In this document: one piece after another, positions 27,419 to 36,140 of the stretch
How the letters are laid out: every line of letters starts with the position of its first letter
Numbering within the stretch: the first letter of the stretch is position 1
Assembly (NCBI GenBank): GCA_052034005.1
Contig: JBPOJB010000002.1
Location: forward strand, 208,871 to 272,870
Source of the DNA: JAAYDI01 sp052034005
GTDB lineage: Bacteria; Planctomycetota; Planctomycetia; Pirellulales; Pirellulaceae
Direction of reading: 5' to 3'
DNA: 64,000 bases
Notes under the pieces: generated by a model
The model's input: the letters and a program-made list of their open reading frames with translations, nothing else
Database searches by the model: none
Told to the model about the DNA's origin: nothing
Made by a program: the position numbers and the translations under genes

Positions 27419-28024
27419 CCTCCCAGACGGGCTGACCACCGAAGCCGCACAAAGGCCGGTTACGTGCTATGCTTTAGGGAGAACCCCAGCGCGCGGCGGA
27501 CGGCGCCCGCCCGCCGACCATTGCTTGTGCCACGCTGGCGTTCACCACCGCCAGATTCCTCTCGCCACGCGATAGCCCCATCGTTACATCCATCGCCCAC
27601 CAGGAGCATCAGCGCCTGGGTGGATGTCGATCGTAGGACGCTCGTGTGATTTGGTCGGGTTGTCACGAGCACCGCGGTCCCGCCACTCAGGCGCCTGTTT
27701 TTTGGGGAGACCGCAGCAGGGGAGGCACGCGCTGCTTAATCGTCGGCCGAACCGATTCCCGCTTCCCACCCGTCCCAGCGCGTCCCGCATAATCGGTCTG
27801 GCCACACCTTCCCGAGCCGTTCCCCGGCAGGACTTGGCCTCTGGGAACACGCTGCAGCGGGGGCTCCCCAAAAAAACTCGTCGCAAGCAGACACATGGCC
27901 CATATGTGAACTATGGTTTCATTAGACGGATCGACCGCAGATCAATGCAAGCTCATCGAAGACTACTCGTCCAGCATCCAACATTCGTTACGAAACTGTC
28001 TGTTTTCTGCGGCGGAGCTCATCT
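27419..28024. other. 606-base intergenic region upstream of the VWA gene
   Basis: This gap is less GC-rich than the flanking genes and contains no convincing gene; short minus-strand frames near 27584-27896 are artefacts of the repeats. It holds a long-range inverted repeat (see 27697-27877). The last 130 bases, unusually AT-rich with CATATG near 27901, presumably hold the promoter and leader of the downstream gene. Confidence 0.45.
27697..27877. repeat. 13-base inverted repeat bracketing a 180-base segment
   Basis: GTTTTTTGGGGAG at 27697-27709 is repeated in inverted orientation at 27864-27877 (CTCCCC followed by seven A and a C). About 154 bases separate the arms. It could be the ends of a small non-autonomous element or a structured leader; no duplicated target site was obvious. 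Confidence 0.6.
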
Positions 28025-29788
28025 ATGTCACTGTCACCTATGAACACTCGCAACTCGTGCTCGTCAAGGGTCTCGCGATTGCCTCGTCGCCGTCGGCGCG
28101 GGGCGATCATTGTATTGGCTGCCGTGCTGATGATCGTGATGATGGCCGTTCTGGCTCTCAGCATCGACACGGGCTACATGTGCACGATGCAAACGCAATT
28201 GGACCGGTCCGTGGATGCCGCCGCGCTGGCGGGTGCCGGGGTATTGATTGACGGCGAGGAAGCCGCGCACCAGGAGGTCTTGGAGTATCTGATCCGGAAC
28301 CCGGTCGGCAAGCAGGCCACGTCGGTCACGAGCCAGGACATGGTGGAACTGACGGCGCAGTTCCTGGCGGAGCACGCCAACGACTACGAGATCGTCTGGG
28401 GCGAGTGGGATCCGGCAACGGGCAAAGTCGTCACGACCGAGCAGTTGCCTTCGGCGATTTCCGTGACGATGACCTACCCGAACCTGCCGTTCTTCTTCGG
28501 CCGCGTGCTGGGCCGCGACACGTTCCAGCTCACTTCGCGCGCGGTGGCCATGTATCAACCGCGCGACATCGTGGTGGTCCTCGACTTCTCGGGATCGATG
28601 AACGACGACAGCGAGCTGAAATCCATCGGCACGTTCGGCAAGCCGGCGATCATGGAAGGCCTGGCCACGATGTACGAAGAGCTCGGTTCGCCCGTGTACG
28701 GCAACGTGATGCAGGTTGAGCCGCAGTACATCACAGTGGAAGGCCAGGCGGCCGACCCGGCGCGCGACATCCCGCATTGCACGGTGGAATACCGTTACAA
28801 GTCGGTCTACGTGACGTCGACCCTGAACATCACCAACGTCAAGCTGAAGTACTCGAACGGGTCCACGCAGACGTTCGCCGGTGCGGGCCTGAGCGGCACG
28901 TACGCCGGCACGGGTTCCAACGCGGGCAAGGCGATCTACGGCGTGTGGGTCAAGTCCGGCAGCAACGGCGTGAACGGCGAGGCGTTCGACTTCAACGCGT
29001 CCACGATCCGCAACACCATTAAGACCGCGCTGGGGCTCAACAACGTCGCCTATCCGTATCCCTCGGGCAGTTGGAACGCGTTCATCGACTACTGCCGGAC
29101 CAACAGCACGAACCGGAACGCCGGGTTCGAGTACATGTTCGGCTATGCGAACCTGATCAACTACTGGCTCGAGCAACAGAACTCGCACGCCGCCACGCCC
29201 GACCTGTGGAAGGTCAGCGCGCAGCCGGTCACCGCGCTGAAAGACGCGGTGGACGTGTTCATGGACTACCTCCGGGAAGTCGACACGAACGACCGTATCG
29301 CGTTGGTCGTGTATGACTCGGCAAACGGCAACGCCAAGCTGGAGACCGGGCTGACGAGCGATCTCGACCTGGTCCCGGCCATCACGCGGCAGCGCCAGGC
29401 CGGTCACTATCACGATTACACCAACATCGGCGCCGGCATGCAGACGGCCCGCCAGGAACTGGTGGCCCACGGCCGCCTCAACGCCTTCAAGATGATCGTG
29501 CTCATGACCGACGGACAAGCCAACTGGCACAACGGCCGCGTGGATGCGAGCGGCGCCCGCGCGCACGTCCTGTCGGAAGCCGCGGCCGACGCCCAGTTGA
29601 GGTACCCGGTCGTGGCCATCAGCCTGGGCGCCGGGGCGGACACGAACCTGATGCAGCAGGTGGCGGACATCACCCAGTCGCGGCACTTCAACGTGCCGGG
29701 CGGCGCCGTCCTGGGCGACTATCGCGTCGGCCTGATGGAGGTGTTCCGCGCGATCGCGGACGCCCGTCCGCTGAAGCTCGTGCAATGA
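28025..29788 (+). CDS. TadG-like membrane protein with von Willebrand factor A domain
   Basis: A 587-residue protein anchored by one N-terminal helix (about 25-46) after an Arg-rich start (LPRRRRRGAIIVLAAVLMIV). This is the TadE/TadG-like pattern found in Flp pilus pseudopilins and in many planctomycete proteins. The DRSVDAAALAGAG segment just after the helix is typical of TadG. A VWA domain starts IVVVLDFSGSMND with MIDAS residues Asp187, Ser189 and Ser191, and continues to a C-terminal VVAISLGAGAD segment. A roughly 150-residue Gly/Ser/Thr/Asn-rich insert (about 225-370) splits the VWA fold. No other tad genes are nearby. Start ATG 28025 or 28040. A terminator follows the stop directly. Confidence 0.85.
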   Translation: MSLSPMNTRNSCSSRVSRLPRRRRRGAIIVLAAVLMIVMMAVLALSIDTGYMCTMQTQLDRSVDAAALAGAGVLIDGEEAAHQEVLEYLIRNPVGKQATSVTSQDMVELTAQFLAEHANDYEIVWGEWDPATGKVVTTEQLPSAISVTMTYPNLPFFFGRVLGRDTFQLTSRAVAMYQPRDIVVVLDFSGSMNDDSELKSIGTFGKPAIMEGLATMYEELGSPVYGNVMQVEPQYITVEGQAADPARDIPHCTVEYRYKSVYVTSTLNITNVKLKYSNGSTQTFAGAGLSGTYAGTGSNAGKAIYGVWVKSGSNGVNGEAFDFNASTIRNTIKTALGLNNVAYPYPSGSWNAFIDYCRTNSTNRNAGFEYMFGYANLINYWLEQQNSHAATPDLWKVSAQPVTALKDAVDVFMDYLREVDTNDRIALVVYDSANGNAKLETGLTSDLDLVPAITRQRQAGHYHDYTNIGAGMQTARQELVAHGRLNAFKMIVLMTDGQANWHNGRVDASGARAHVLSEAAADAQLRYPVVAISLGAGADTNLMQQVADITQSRHFNVPGGAVLGDYRVGLMEVFRAIADARPLKLVQ

Positions 29789-29816
29789 TCTGAACGTTAC
29801 TCCGCCTGTTCGCCGC

Positions 29817-29851
29817 GAGCCGCGTTGTCCCCCCAACGCGGCTCTTCTTTT
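29817..29851 (+). terminator. Rho-independent terminator of the VWA gene
   Basis: A perfect 11-base-pair stem (GAGCCGCGTTG at 29817-29827 and its complement at 29834-29844), a six-base loop and a T-rich tail TTCTTTT. It starts 29 bases after the stop. Confidence 0.9.
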
Positions 29852-30082
29852 GCGCGTCCCGCCCGACGCGTCCGCGGGGCCCAAATGGGCCGGATGCCCG
29901 CCGTTTCCCGCCCCCTCGCCAACGTCTGATAATGTTTCTTATGTTCGGTTCGAGCCCCGGTTTTCCCCGGAAAATGCCGCGTCTTGTTTTGACCTTGGCG
30001 TTCTCGCCTCGCATCCGGTACAGTCCCGACGGCGGTGCAGGGTGCACCGCGACGATGGCCGAGGCGGGAACGAGTCGACGCG

Positions 30083-30979
30083 ATGGCGGACTTCAAGACA
30101 CACCTGACAGCATCCACGCTCGTCGGGCTGGGCCTGGGGGCGGCAGGGTACCACTACGGGCTTCCCCTGGAATCCTGCCTGCTGAGCGCCGGGCTCTGCA
30201 GCGCGTCGGGGATCCTGCCGGACCTGGACGCCGACGGCGGGGTACCGTTTCGCGAGCTGGTCGCGTTCCTCTCGGCGGTGGTGTCGTTGCTGTTGGTGCA
30301 GCGCCTGGAGCACCTGGGTTGGAGCCGGGAGACGGTCGTGCTGGTGGCCGCGCTGATCTATCTGGTCATCCGATTCGGCGTGGCCGGGCTGTTCCGCCGG
30401 TACACGGTACACCGCGGGATGTGGCACAGCATCCCGGCGGCCGTTTCGATGGGGTTGTTGACCTTCCTGATCGCGGGCGACCGGGACATCGTGCTGCGCG
30501 GGTACTGGGCCACATCCGCCACGATCGGTTTCCTCGTGCACCTGGTCTTGGACGAGCTTTACAGCGTCAACATGCGCGGCATGCGGCTCAAGAAGTCGGC
30601 CGGCTCGGCGCTCAAGCTCTGGACGCGCAAGCGCCTGTGGCCGAACATCTCCACGTACGGGAAGCTCGCGCTGCTGGCGCTGCTGGTCTGGAGCGACCCT
30701 TCGCTGGCGGTCCCGCCGCCGCACGAAGAGGCGGACGCGCCGCGCGCGGCGCGTCAGGCGGAGCGCGTGGAGCGACCTGAGCGCGCCCGGGCGACCAGCG
30801 ACCTGTTCCGCGAGCGTCGGCGGCGGCCGCGAACGGCCACGCCGGGCGCCTACGCTTTGCTCTCTACCAGGAGCGTCACGGGCCCATCATTGACCAGGGC
30901 GACGAGCATGTGGGCGCGAAACCGGCCGGTTGCCACGCGCACCCCGCAGCTGGCCACCGCCCGCGCGAAGTGCTCGTAG
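30083..30979 (+). CDS. YdjM-like membrane-bound metal-dependent hydrolase (DUF457)
   Basis: Inner-membrane protein of the YdjM/DUF457 family, whose members have an intramembrane metal site and unknown substrates. Start ATG 30083 gives MADFKTHLTASTLVGLGLGA, the family opening with His7. Asp47/Asp49 in ILPDLDAD and His110/His115 in HRGMWHS are the conserved site. There are about five membrane segments across the first 215 residues. The following Arg/Glu-rich tail (about 220-298) is odd: from residue 257 on it is encoded antisense to the convergent dtd gene and looks noncoding in character (low hydrophobicity, Arg/Thr/Ser-rich). The last part may be an accidental extension after loss of a stop. 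It is not known whether the tail is made. Confidence 0.85.
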   Translation: MADFKTHLTASTLVGLGLGAAGYHYGLPLESCLLSAGLCSASGILPDLDADGGVPFRELVAFLSAVVSLLLVQRLEHLGWSRETVVLVAALIYLVIRFGVAGLFRRYTVHRGMWHSIPAAVSMGLLTFLIAGDRDIVLRGYWATSATIGFLVHLVLDELYSVNMRGMRLKKSAGSALKLWTRKRLWPNISTYGKLALLALLVWSDPSLAVPPPHEEADAPRAARQAERVERPERARATSDLFRERRRRPRTATPGAYALLSTRSVTGPSLTRATSMWARNRPVATRTPQLATARAKCS

Positions 30980-31293
30980 AGCCGTTCCGCCATCTCGGGC
31001 GGCGCTGCATCCACGAAGCTGGGGCGGCGCCCTTTGCGGCAGTCGCCCCAGAGCGTGAACTGGCTCACCACCAGCATCGCGCCGCCGACGTCGGTCAGCG
31101 AGCGGTTCATCTTCCCCTGGTCGTCTTCGAAGACCCGCAGGTCGACCAGCTTCCGGGCCAGGTAATCGGCGTCTGCCTGCGTGTCCGCTTGCCCCACACC
31201 CAACAGGACGACCAGACCGTGGTCAATCTGCCCGACCACTTCCCCGGCGACCGTGACGCTCGCCTGACTGACGCGCTGCACGCATGCCTTCAT
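30850..31293 (-). CDS. dtd: D-aminoacyl-tRNA deacylase
   Basis: Hydrolyses D-aminoacyl-tRNA and glycyl-tRNA(Ala) to proofread translation. MKACVQRVSQASVTV is the family start, SQFTLWGDCRKGRRPSF and VNDGPVTLLVES the two active-site motifs. From ATG 31293 it is 147 residues, the standard length; the open frame upstream to 31620 is noncoding. The 3' end overlaps the convergent ydjM-like gene by 130 bases. Its start lies back-to-back with pdxA. Confidence 0.95.
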   Translation of the reverse strand: MKACVQRVSQASVTVAGEVVGQIDHGLVVLLGVGQADTQADADYLARKLVDLRVFEDDQGKMNRSLTDVGGAMLVVSQFTLWGDCRKGRRPSFVDAAPPEMAERLYEHFARAVASCGVRVATGRFRAHMLVALVNDGPVTLLVESKA

Positions 31294-31402
31294 GAATCCC
31301 ATCCCACGCTGCGACCGGGAAGCTGCTGTGCCCTGTAGGATGACCGATCGACCCCCGCGCGGCAAGGACCACGCCTGTCGCGAGCTGCGCGCGGCCTCTA
31401 GA

Positions 31403-32458
31403 ATGACCACGATGAAACGATTGCTCGCCGTAACGATGGGTGACCCGACGGGCGTGGGCCCGGAGACGATTGCGCGCGTGTGGTGCGACGAGTCCCTGCA
31501 CGCTCTGGCGCGGCTGGTCGTCTTAGGCCATCCCGAGATCATGCGCCGCGCAATCCGGTTGGTACACGGCGCCGCCCGAGTGGTGGAGGTGTCCGCGGTC
31601 GAAGATGCGGACTCCTCCACGCGCTGCCTGCCCTGCCTCCGCGCCGGCGACGACCGGGTGTTGAGCGTGCCGGCGGCCCAGGTGCATCCGGCGGGCGGCC
31701 AGGCCGCTTACGATTCTGTGACCATGGCCTGTCAGCTGGCGCAGGCGTCGCGCGTGGATGCCTTGGTCACAGCCCCCTTGCACAAGGCGGCCCTGGCGGC
31801 CGCCGGCCACGCCTACCCGGGCCACACCGAACTGCTGGCCGATCTGTGCGGGGTCGACGACGTGGCTATGATGCTCTACCTGGCGCCGAACGACCTGGTG
31901 CGGGGCCCCGCCGGGCTGGGGGTGGCGCACGCCACGCTGCACGTCGCCCTGCGCGACGTACCTACGCTGCTCACTCCCGGTCGGATCGTGCGCACCGCGC
32001 GCCTGGCCCATGTCGTCACCCGCGCGATGCTCGCCGCGATCCGCTCAACCGCCGCGCCCCGCATCGGACTGTGCGCGTTCAACCCGCATGCGGGCGAACA
32101 GGGCCTGTTCGGCGATGAAGAGATCCGGATCATCCGCCCGGCGGTCGAGCGCGGGGTCGCCCAGGGGATGAACCTGGAGGGCCCCTACCCTGCCGATACG
32201 CTGCTGGCACGCGCCGCCGCCGGCCAATTCGACGCGCTGGTGGCCATGTATCATGACCAGGGGCACATCGCCCTGAAGTTGCTCGGCATGCACCAGGCCG
32301 TGAATATCACGCTCGGCCTGCCCGTGGTCCGCACCAGCGTCGCCCACGGCACCGCGCACGACCTGGCCTGGCAAGGCCGCGCGCAGGGCGGGTCCATGCG
32401 GGAAGCCATCCGGGTCGCGGCCCAACTGGCCGAGCACAGACAGTGGCTGGAGTGGTGA
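31403..32458 (+). CDS. pdxA: 4-hydroxythreonine-4-phosphate dehydrogenase
   Basis: NAD-dependent enzyme of the DXP-dependent pyridoxal phosphate pathway. The start MKRLLAVTMGDPTGVGPE, metal-ligand His in YPGHTELLADL, and YHDQGHIALKLLGMHQAVN and LPVVRTSVAHGTAHDLA are diagnostic of PdxA. At 351 residues the length is near normal. ATG 31403 or 31412 may be used, and neither has a clear ribosome binding site. The gene is divergent from dtd with about 110 bases between them. No pdxJ is seen nearby. A PdxA2-type paralogue acting on other hydroxy acids cannot be excluded without comparison. Confidence 0.93.
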   Translation: MTTMKRLLAVTMGDPTGVGPETIARVWCDESLHALARLVVLGHPEIMRRAIRLVHGAARVVEVSAVEDADSSTRCLPCLRAGDDRVLSVPAAQVHPAGGQAAYDSVTMACQLAQASRVDALVTAPLHKAALAAAGHAYPGHTELLADLCGVDDVAMMLYLAPNDLVRGPAGLGVAHATLHVALRDVPTLLTPGRIVRTARLAHVVTRAMLAAIRSTAAPRIGLCAFNPHAGEQGLFGDEEIRIIRPAVERGVAQGMNLEGPYPADTLLARAAAGQFDALVAMYHDQGHIALKLLGMHQAVNITLGLPVVRTSVAHGTAHDLAWQGRAQGGSMREAIRVAAQLAEHRQWLEW

Positions 32459-32459
32459 G

Positions 32460-33578
32460 CTAACGCGGATCGCCCGCCATGGCCGCGCGGAGCCGCCCGA
32501 TGTACTCGTCGGTGTGGTCGTCCACTTGCTGGTCGTCCTTGGGACGGTAGTCGAACAGGCTGGTGCTGAGGTCCGGGCGGTAGCCCACATCGTGGAGTAC
32601 CCACGTGACGAGCGGCTGGCGGCCGGTCGGTGTGGCAGCGCGCCGATCCTCCCAGACATCCCGATAATACGAAATCCCGTAGGGGAACAGCGGAATGACC
32701 TGGTCGCGGCCGAGGATCAAAGTCACCCCATGGGGCAGTTGGGGCGGGAGTTTGGTCAGATCCGCCGGCTGACCGGCCAGTATGGCTGACCGCTGATCCG
32801 GCAGCAGGTTGGCGAGCATCGCGGGTTTCCATCGCCCGTCGAGACTCCACACCGGGTATTTCCCGACGACCGTGGGCCGCGGCGCGTCGAAGTCGAAGTG
32901 CGTGTTGAGGGCCGTGAGCAGCTTGGGAAGCCCGCCCAGGGCCATCCACAGCGTGGGTGGCGGTGGGACGTCCGACGGGCCGATCTGGCTGGCCGCATCG
33001 CGCAGCCGCCGCAGACTGACGCGCTGGAGCGTCGTCACGCCGTCTTGGTCACAGCGGACCCAGAACGTATCCCCATCGCTGATCTGCTGCAGGCTGGCCG
33101 ATCTCCGATCTCCGATCTGCAGCTTCAAGTCCAGGCGGAGCAGCAGGCGTGGCCCGTAAGCCAACTGGCGATACGTTCCGGAACCCACCAGTTCCTGGCC
33201 GAATATATTGACAGTCTGGCGCGTGTTGGCCTCGATGCCCGGCAGCAGCAGGAGCCGCTGGGCGGCCTGCGCCACGAGTTCGCTGCCGGTGAGCGAGCCG
33301 GTCGGCTGCGGGCCGTTTGACGCGGGAGGGAGGACTTCGTGGCTGGCCCCGACCTCGTTACCGGCCGGCTGCCCCGCAGCTGCGGTGGGAGGTAGGACTT
33401 CATGGCCGGCGCCGACCTCGTTACCGGCCGGCTGCCGCGCGGCTGCGGCGGAAGAAAGGGCTTTGCTGTCGGCACGAACTCCTTTGGCGGCAGGCGCTTG
33501 TGACGAACGATGAGGCAGCACTTCCGCTACCAACAGGGCGAGCAAGGCGGCCAATGTGACGGGCAGCAGGTGGTTCAT
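32460..33578 (-). CDS. Exported protein of unknown function with repeat-rich linker (LolA-like fold possible)
   Basis: A 372-residue protein with an N-terminal signal peptide (1-22, LPVTLAALLALLVAEVLP). Residues about 35-100 form a low-complexity linker with 21-residue repeats (AGNEVGAxHEVLPPxxxxxQP). The main domain (about 100-345) has LDLKLQIGDRRSASLQQISDGDTFW, TLQRVSLRRLRDA and a long beta-rich stretch. This resembles the outer-membrane lipoprotein carrier-like beta-barrel half seen in planctomycete proteins (inference). I cannot name a family with confidence. The gene is convergent with pdxA (one base between stops) and divergent from the envelope cluster starting at 33933. ATG at 33578. 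Confidence 0.75.
   Translation of the reverse strand: MNHLLPVTLAALLALLVAEVLPHRSSQAPAAKGVRADSKALSSAAAARQPAGNEVGAGHEVLPPTAAAGQPAGNEVGASHEVLPPASNGPQPTGSLTGSELVAQAAQRLLLLPGIEANTRQTVNIFGQELVGSGTYRQLAYGPRLLLRLDLKLQIGDRRSASLQQISDGDTFWVRCDQDGVTTLQRVSLRRLRDAASQIGPSDVPPPPTLWMALGGLPKLLTALNTHFDFDAPRPTVVGKYPVWSLDGRWKPAMLANLLPDQRSAILAGQPADLTKLPPQLPHGVTLILGRDQVIPLFPYGISYYRDVWEDRRAATPTGRQPLVTWVLHDVGYRPDLSTSLFDYRPKDDQQVDDHTDEYIGRLRAAMAGDPR
33332..33470 (-). repeat. 63-bp coding tandem repeat in the exported protein gene
   Basis: Two units of 63 bases (33332-33394 and 33395-33457) and a partial third. They encode the 21-residue linker repeat. The units differ at about ten positions, so they are not freshly duplicated. 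Copy number may vary between strains. Confidence 0.85.
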
Positions 33579-33932
33579 AGAGCGGTTGTGTTGGTTTTGC
33601 CAAAGAATCTCGTTATGACACGCCGATCAAAATCCCAAAGGAGACGTGATTCCCGCACTGCTTGCGCGGGATGACCCAGCGGCTTGGCGCGGGCCGGGAC
33701 ACAGCGGCCTGGTTGGCGAGCCGCCGGACGAGCGGGACCAACCTGGGCGGGCCATTCTAGGGTGGCAGGCGAGGTGGTGTCCACGCCAAATGCACGACGG
33801 CGCAAGCCCGACGTAAGGCCGGTGGAATCCGCAACCGCCCGGACTCGTTCCGTTCAGACCAGCCAGGAGTCACCAGCAGCCCAGGCCCAGGTGGGAAGCC
33901 GGCGGGCAAGGGCACCGCGTAGGGGGGATAAT
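33579..33932. other. 354-base divergent intergenic region
   Basis: It separates the minus-strand exported protein from the envelope gene at 33933. A weak promoter candidate reads plus-strand (TTGGTT at 33591-33596, 17 bases, TATGAC at 33614-33619). A short GC-rich hairpin sits near 33650-33675. The rest shows nothing I can name; the open frame through it into the downstream gene looks like background. Confidence 0.35.
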
Positions 33933-35150
33933 ATGAAGACCTGCTTGTCGCGTTGGACCATGCTCATCGCCATCGCCGCGACCGCGGTGGGGTGCGCTCA
34001 TCACCGGTCGTACAACCTGCCGCCTGCGGCGCGGCTGATGGAGCCGGGTCCGGGAGTCGGAGGTCCGGGACCGGGCGTGTTGGCACCGCCGCCGCCCCCC
34101 GTGGTCGCCACAGCCGGCATGATGGGCGTGCAGCCGGATGGGAACTTCGCGATGCCCGTCGGCCCGGAGGGAAGCCCTGTGGGCGGCTACGGCATGATGG
34201 CCGCGCCGCCACCCACTGTCCAGCTCCTGTTCGCCAAGCCGGAGAGCATGAACGTCACGTGGGATGTCGGGGGCGTCGGCCAGTTCGACTCTGAGCCGCT
34301 GGTGGTCCCCGGCCGTTACAGTTTTCCGACCGGCGGCATGTATCGCCTGAAGCTGTCGAACATCGCAGGACGTGAAGGCGAGGAACGCTACCCGACCCTC
34401 GAGGTCGGCCCGATCACGTTCCGCACGGAAGCGTACCTGGCCCACAACGCGATCCCGATCCAATTCACCGACGAGGATTTCGATCAGGTGGCGGCCGGTA
34501 ATTTCGTGACGAAGGTGATCTACCTGCCGGATCCCGAGTTCCAAGAACTCGCGTTGGCCGGCGTCGAGACCCTGGTCAGCACGCGCCTGGATCCGGGTAT
34601 TGACCCGATCGTCGAGGCGGACCGGCGTGGTGCGATCCTGGCGATCATCCGCATGGGCAACAAGGATCTGGAAGTGCCCGGCGCGCTCGACAGCGGCGCG
34701 GGCGGGGTTGTGCCGGCCGGGGCGCTGGCCGGCAGCGGCGCGGCGGTGGCCAACTGCGGCCTGTACGGCCAGCACTGCTTCCGCGGCGACTGTCTCCCCA
34801 GCGCCGGGCTGTATCCGGGCGGCGCGATGCCCTATGGCAACGTCCCGACCTACCTGTCGGGCGTGACGGTTCCGGAATGGGGCATGCCGATCAGCGGCAC
34901 GCCGATCGGACTGCCCGGCCCTCCGCACGTTCCGCTTGGGAGCCCGGCAGGACTGCAGAAGCACGTGATCCGCAACCACACCCACATGAGCATTCCGGAA
35001 CCGGTTCGGAAGTTCCGGATGGATGTGCGGCAGCAACCGGGCTACAGCTATCCGGCGCCACCCACCCGGATGCACATCCGCGAACAGAATATCCATCCGC
35101 CACTTCGGTACGGACAGACACTGGATGACGCACGTGAGTGTGTCCGGTAG
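33933..35150 (+). CDS. Envelope lipoprotein with Pro-rich linker and paralogous beta domain
   Basis: A 405-residue protein of unknown family. The signal sequence ends in a lipobox (AVGCAHH, Cys20), followed by a Pro/Gly linker (PGPGVGGPGPGVLAPPPPP). A domain at about 100-235 includes FPTGGMYRLKLSNIAGREGEE, IPIQFTDEDFDQVAAGNFV and VIYLPDPEFQELAL; the same pattern recurs in the next gene but one step apart, at 35331. A Gly/Pro/Met-rich tail with a Cys pair (NCGLYGQHCFRGDC) and a His-containing end (HVIRNHTHMS) completes it. The start has AGGGGGG just upstream. The role in the envelope is inferred; this paralogous pair looks clade-specific. Confidence 0.7.
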   Translation: MKTCLSRWTMLIAIAATAVGCAHHRSYNLPPAARLMEPGPGVGGPGPGVLAPPPPPVVATAGMMGVQPDGNFAMPVGPEGSPVGGYGMMAAPPPTVQLLFAKPESMNVTWDVGGVGQFDSEPLVVPGRYSFPTGGMYRLKLSNIAGREGEERYPTLEVGPITFRTEAYLAHNAIPIQFTDEDFDQVAAGNFVTKVIYLPDPEFQELALAGVETLVSTRLDPGIDPIVEADRRGAILAIIRMGNKDLEVPGALDSGAGGVVPAGALAGSGAAVANCGLYGQHCFRGDCLPSAGLYPGGAMPYGNVPTYLSGVTVPEWGMPISGTPIGLPGPPHVPLGSPAGLQKHVIRNHTHMSIPEPVRKFRMDVRQQPGYSYPAPPTRMHIREQNIHPPLRYGQTLDDARECVR

Positions 35151-35176
35151 CGGACCGTCGCATGGCAATGAACGTG

Positions 35177-35250
35177 GGGAGGCGACTCCCGTGGCCGAAC
35201 GAAGACGCGTGCTTCGGGCGTCGGCGAGCGAAGTCGCCTCCCGCTTTTTT
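35177..35250 (+). terminator. Hairpin with T-run between the two paralogous envelope genes
   Basis: GGGAGGCGACT at 35177-35187 pairs perfectly with 35232-35242, followed by GCTTTTTT. The 44-base loop can itself fold (GAAG with CTTC near 35201-35215). It sits 27 bases after the stop of the lipoprotein gene and 80 bases before the next start. It looks like an intrinsic terminator or an attenuator within the cluster. Confidence 0.75.
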
Positions 35251-35330
35251 GTCGGAAGGTGACTATGACCGCTCGGCTGTGCCACGGATGTGGACCAACA
35301 TCATGCGGGACACACGTCGCGAGGACGGGC

Positions 35331-36140
35331 ATGCTCGGGGGTGCACGATGCCTGGCCGTGCTCGCGATCCTGGTGGCCGCCACCTCCCCTGCCCTTTCCC
35401 AGAACCGCCCCTACCACTACTTCTACTCCGCGGACATGCCGCCGGGCACGATCGGCGCGGCGCAGCTGCAGCGGGGCGGACCGCTGGCCCAATACTTCCA
35501 GCCGGTCGAGATCACGGGCCCTGCAGGGATGCAGGTGGCGCTGGCCACCGACGGCGTCTACCAGCCGGCGCAATCGGCGCCGCTGCGCGTGGCGCTGCTG
35601 GTGGGAAGAGTCTATCGGCTGAAGGTCACCCAGATCCCGTTCAACGTGGGGCAAGAGGTGTACCCCAGCGTGGAGATCATCAACCGGCTCTATCCCCCGC
35701 CGGGCGTCGAGGCTAAGTTTCCGATCCCGATCGAACTGACGCGTGAAGAGCTGGAGCTTGCACTGCGAGGCCACTACGTGGTACGCGTGGTCTACCTGGA
35801 GGACCCCCGCCTGGCGCTGCCGGCGCGGGAGGATCCGCAGCAGCAGCGGTACTTCGAAGTCGGCCCGAACCAGGACCCACTCGACGTGGCGGACGCTCTG
35901 GGGCGCCCGATCGCCATCTTGCGGCTCGGGTCGCGCGTGCCCGAACAGGATCAGCAGAGCGGCCGCTTCCTGTTCGACAGCCCGCCCTGGGTCCAATTGC
36001 CGCCGTGGACCGAGCCGCCCGATCACGCTGCACCAGACACACCCGCGGCACCACAGGACGCGCCGCCGAACGCCCCCGACAGCTCGGCCCCATCCACCAC
36101 AACCCGGCGGCCGCCCGCCGCGGCCGGAGCCACACGATGA
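35331..36140 (+). CDS. Exported protein paralogous to the upstream lipoprotein
   Basis: A 269-residue exported protein. Signal peptide 1-24 (LAVLAILVAATSPALSQ). The core (about 60-180) contains VYRLKVTQIPFNVGQEVYPSVEI, IPIELTREELELALRGHYV and VVYLEDPRLALPA, matching the pattern of the domain in the gene at 33933. A Pro-rich tail (LPPWTEPPDHAAP...) ends the protein. The ATG at 35331 has GCGAGGA six bases upstream; an earlier GTG at 35259 would add a non-signal-like leader. The stop overlaps the next start (ATGA), so the two are translationally coupled. I do not recognise a named family. Confidence 0.72.
   Translation: MLGGARCLAVLAILVAATSPALSQNRPYHYFYSADMPPGTIGAAQLQRGGPLAQYFQPVEITGPAGMQVALATDGVYQPAQSAPLRVALLVGRVYRLKVTQIPFNVGQEVYPSVEIINRLYPPPGVEAKFPIPIELTREELELALRGHYVVRVVYLEDPRLALPAREDPQQQRYFEVGPNQDPLDVADALGRPIAILRLGSRVPEQDQQSGRFLFDSPPWVQLPPWTEPPDHAAPDTPAAPQDAPPNAPDSSAPSTTTRRPPAAAGATR

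Noticed and set aside
27584..27896. Small minus-strand genes upstream of the VWA gene
   Set aside because: The frames coincide with the inverted-repeat segment, lack ribosome sites and have no family likeness.
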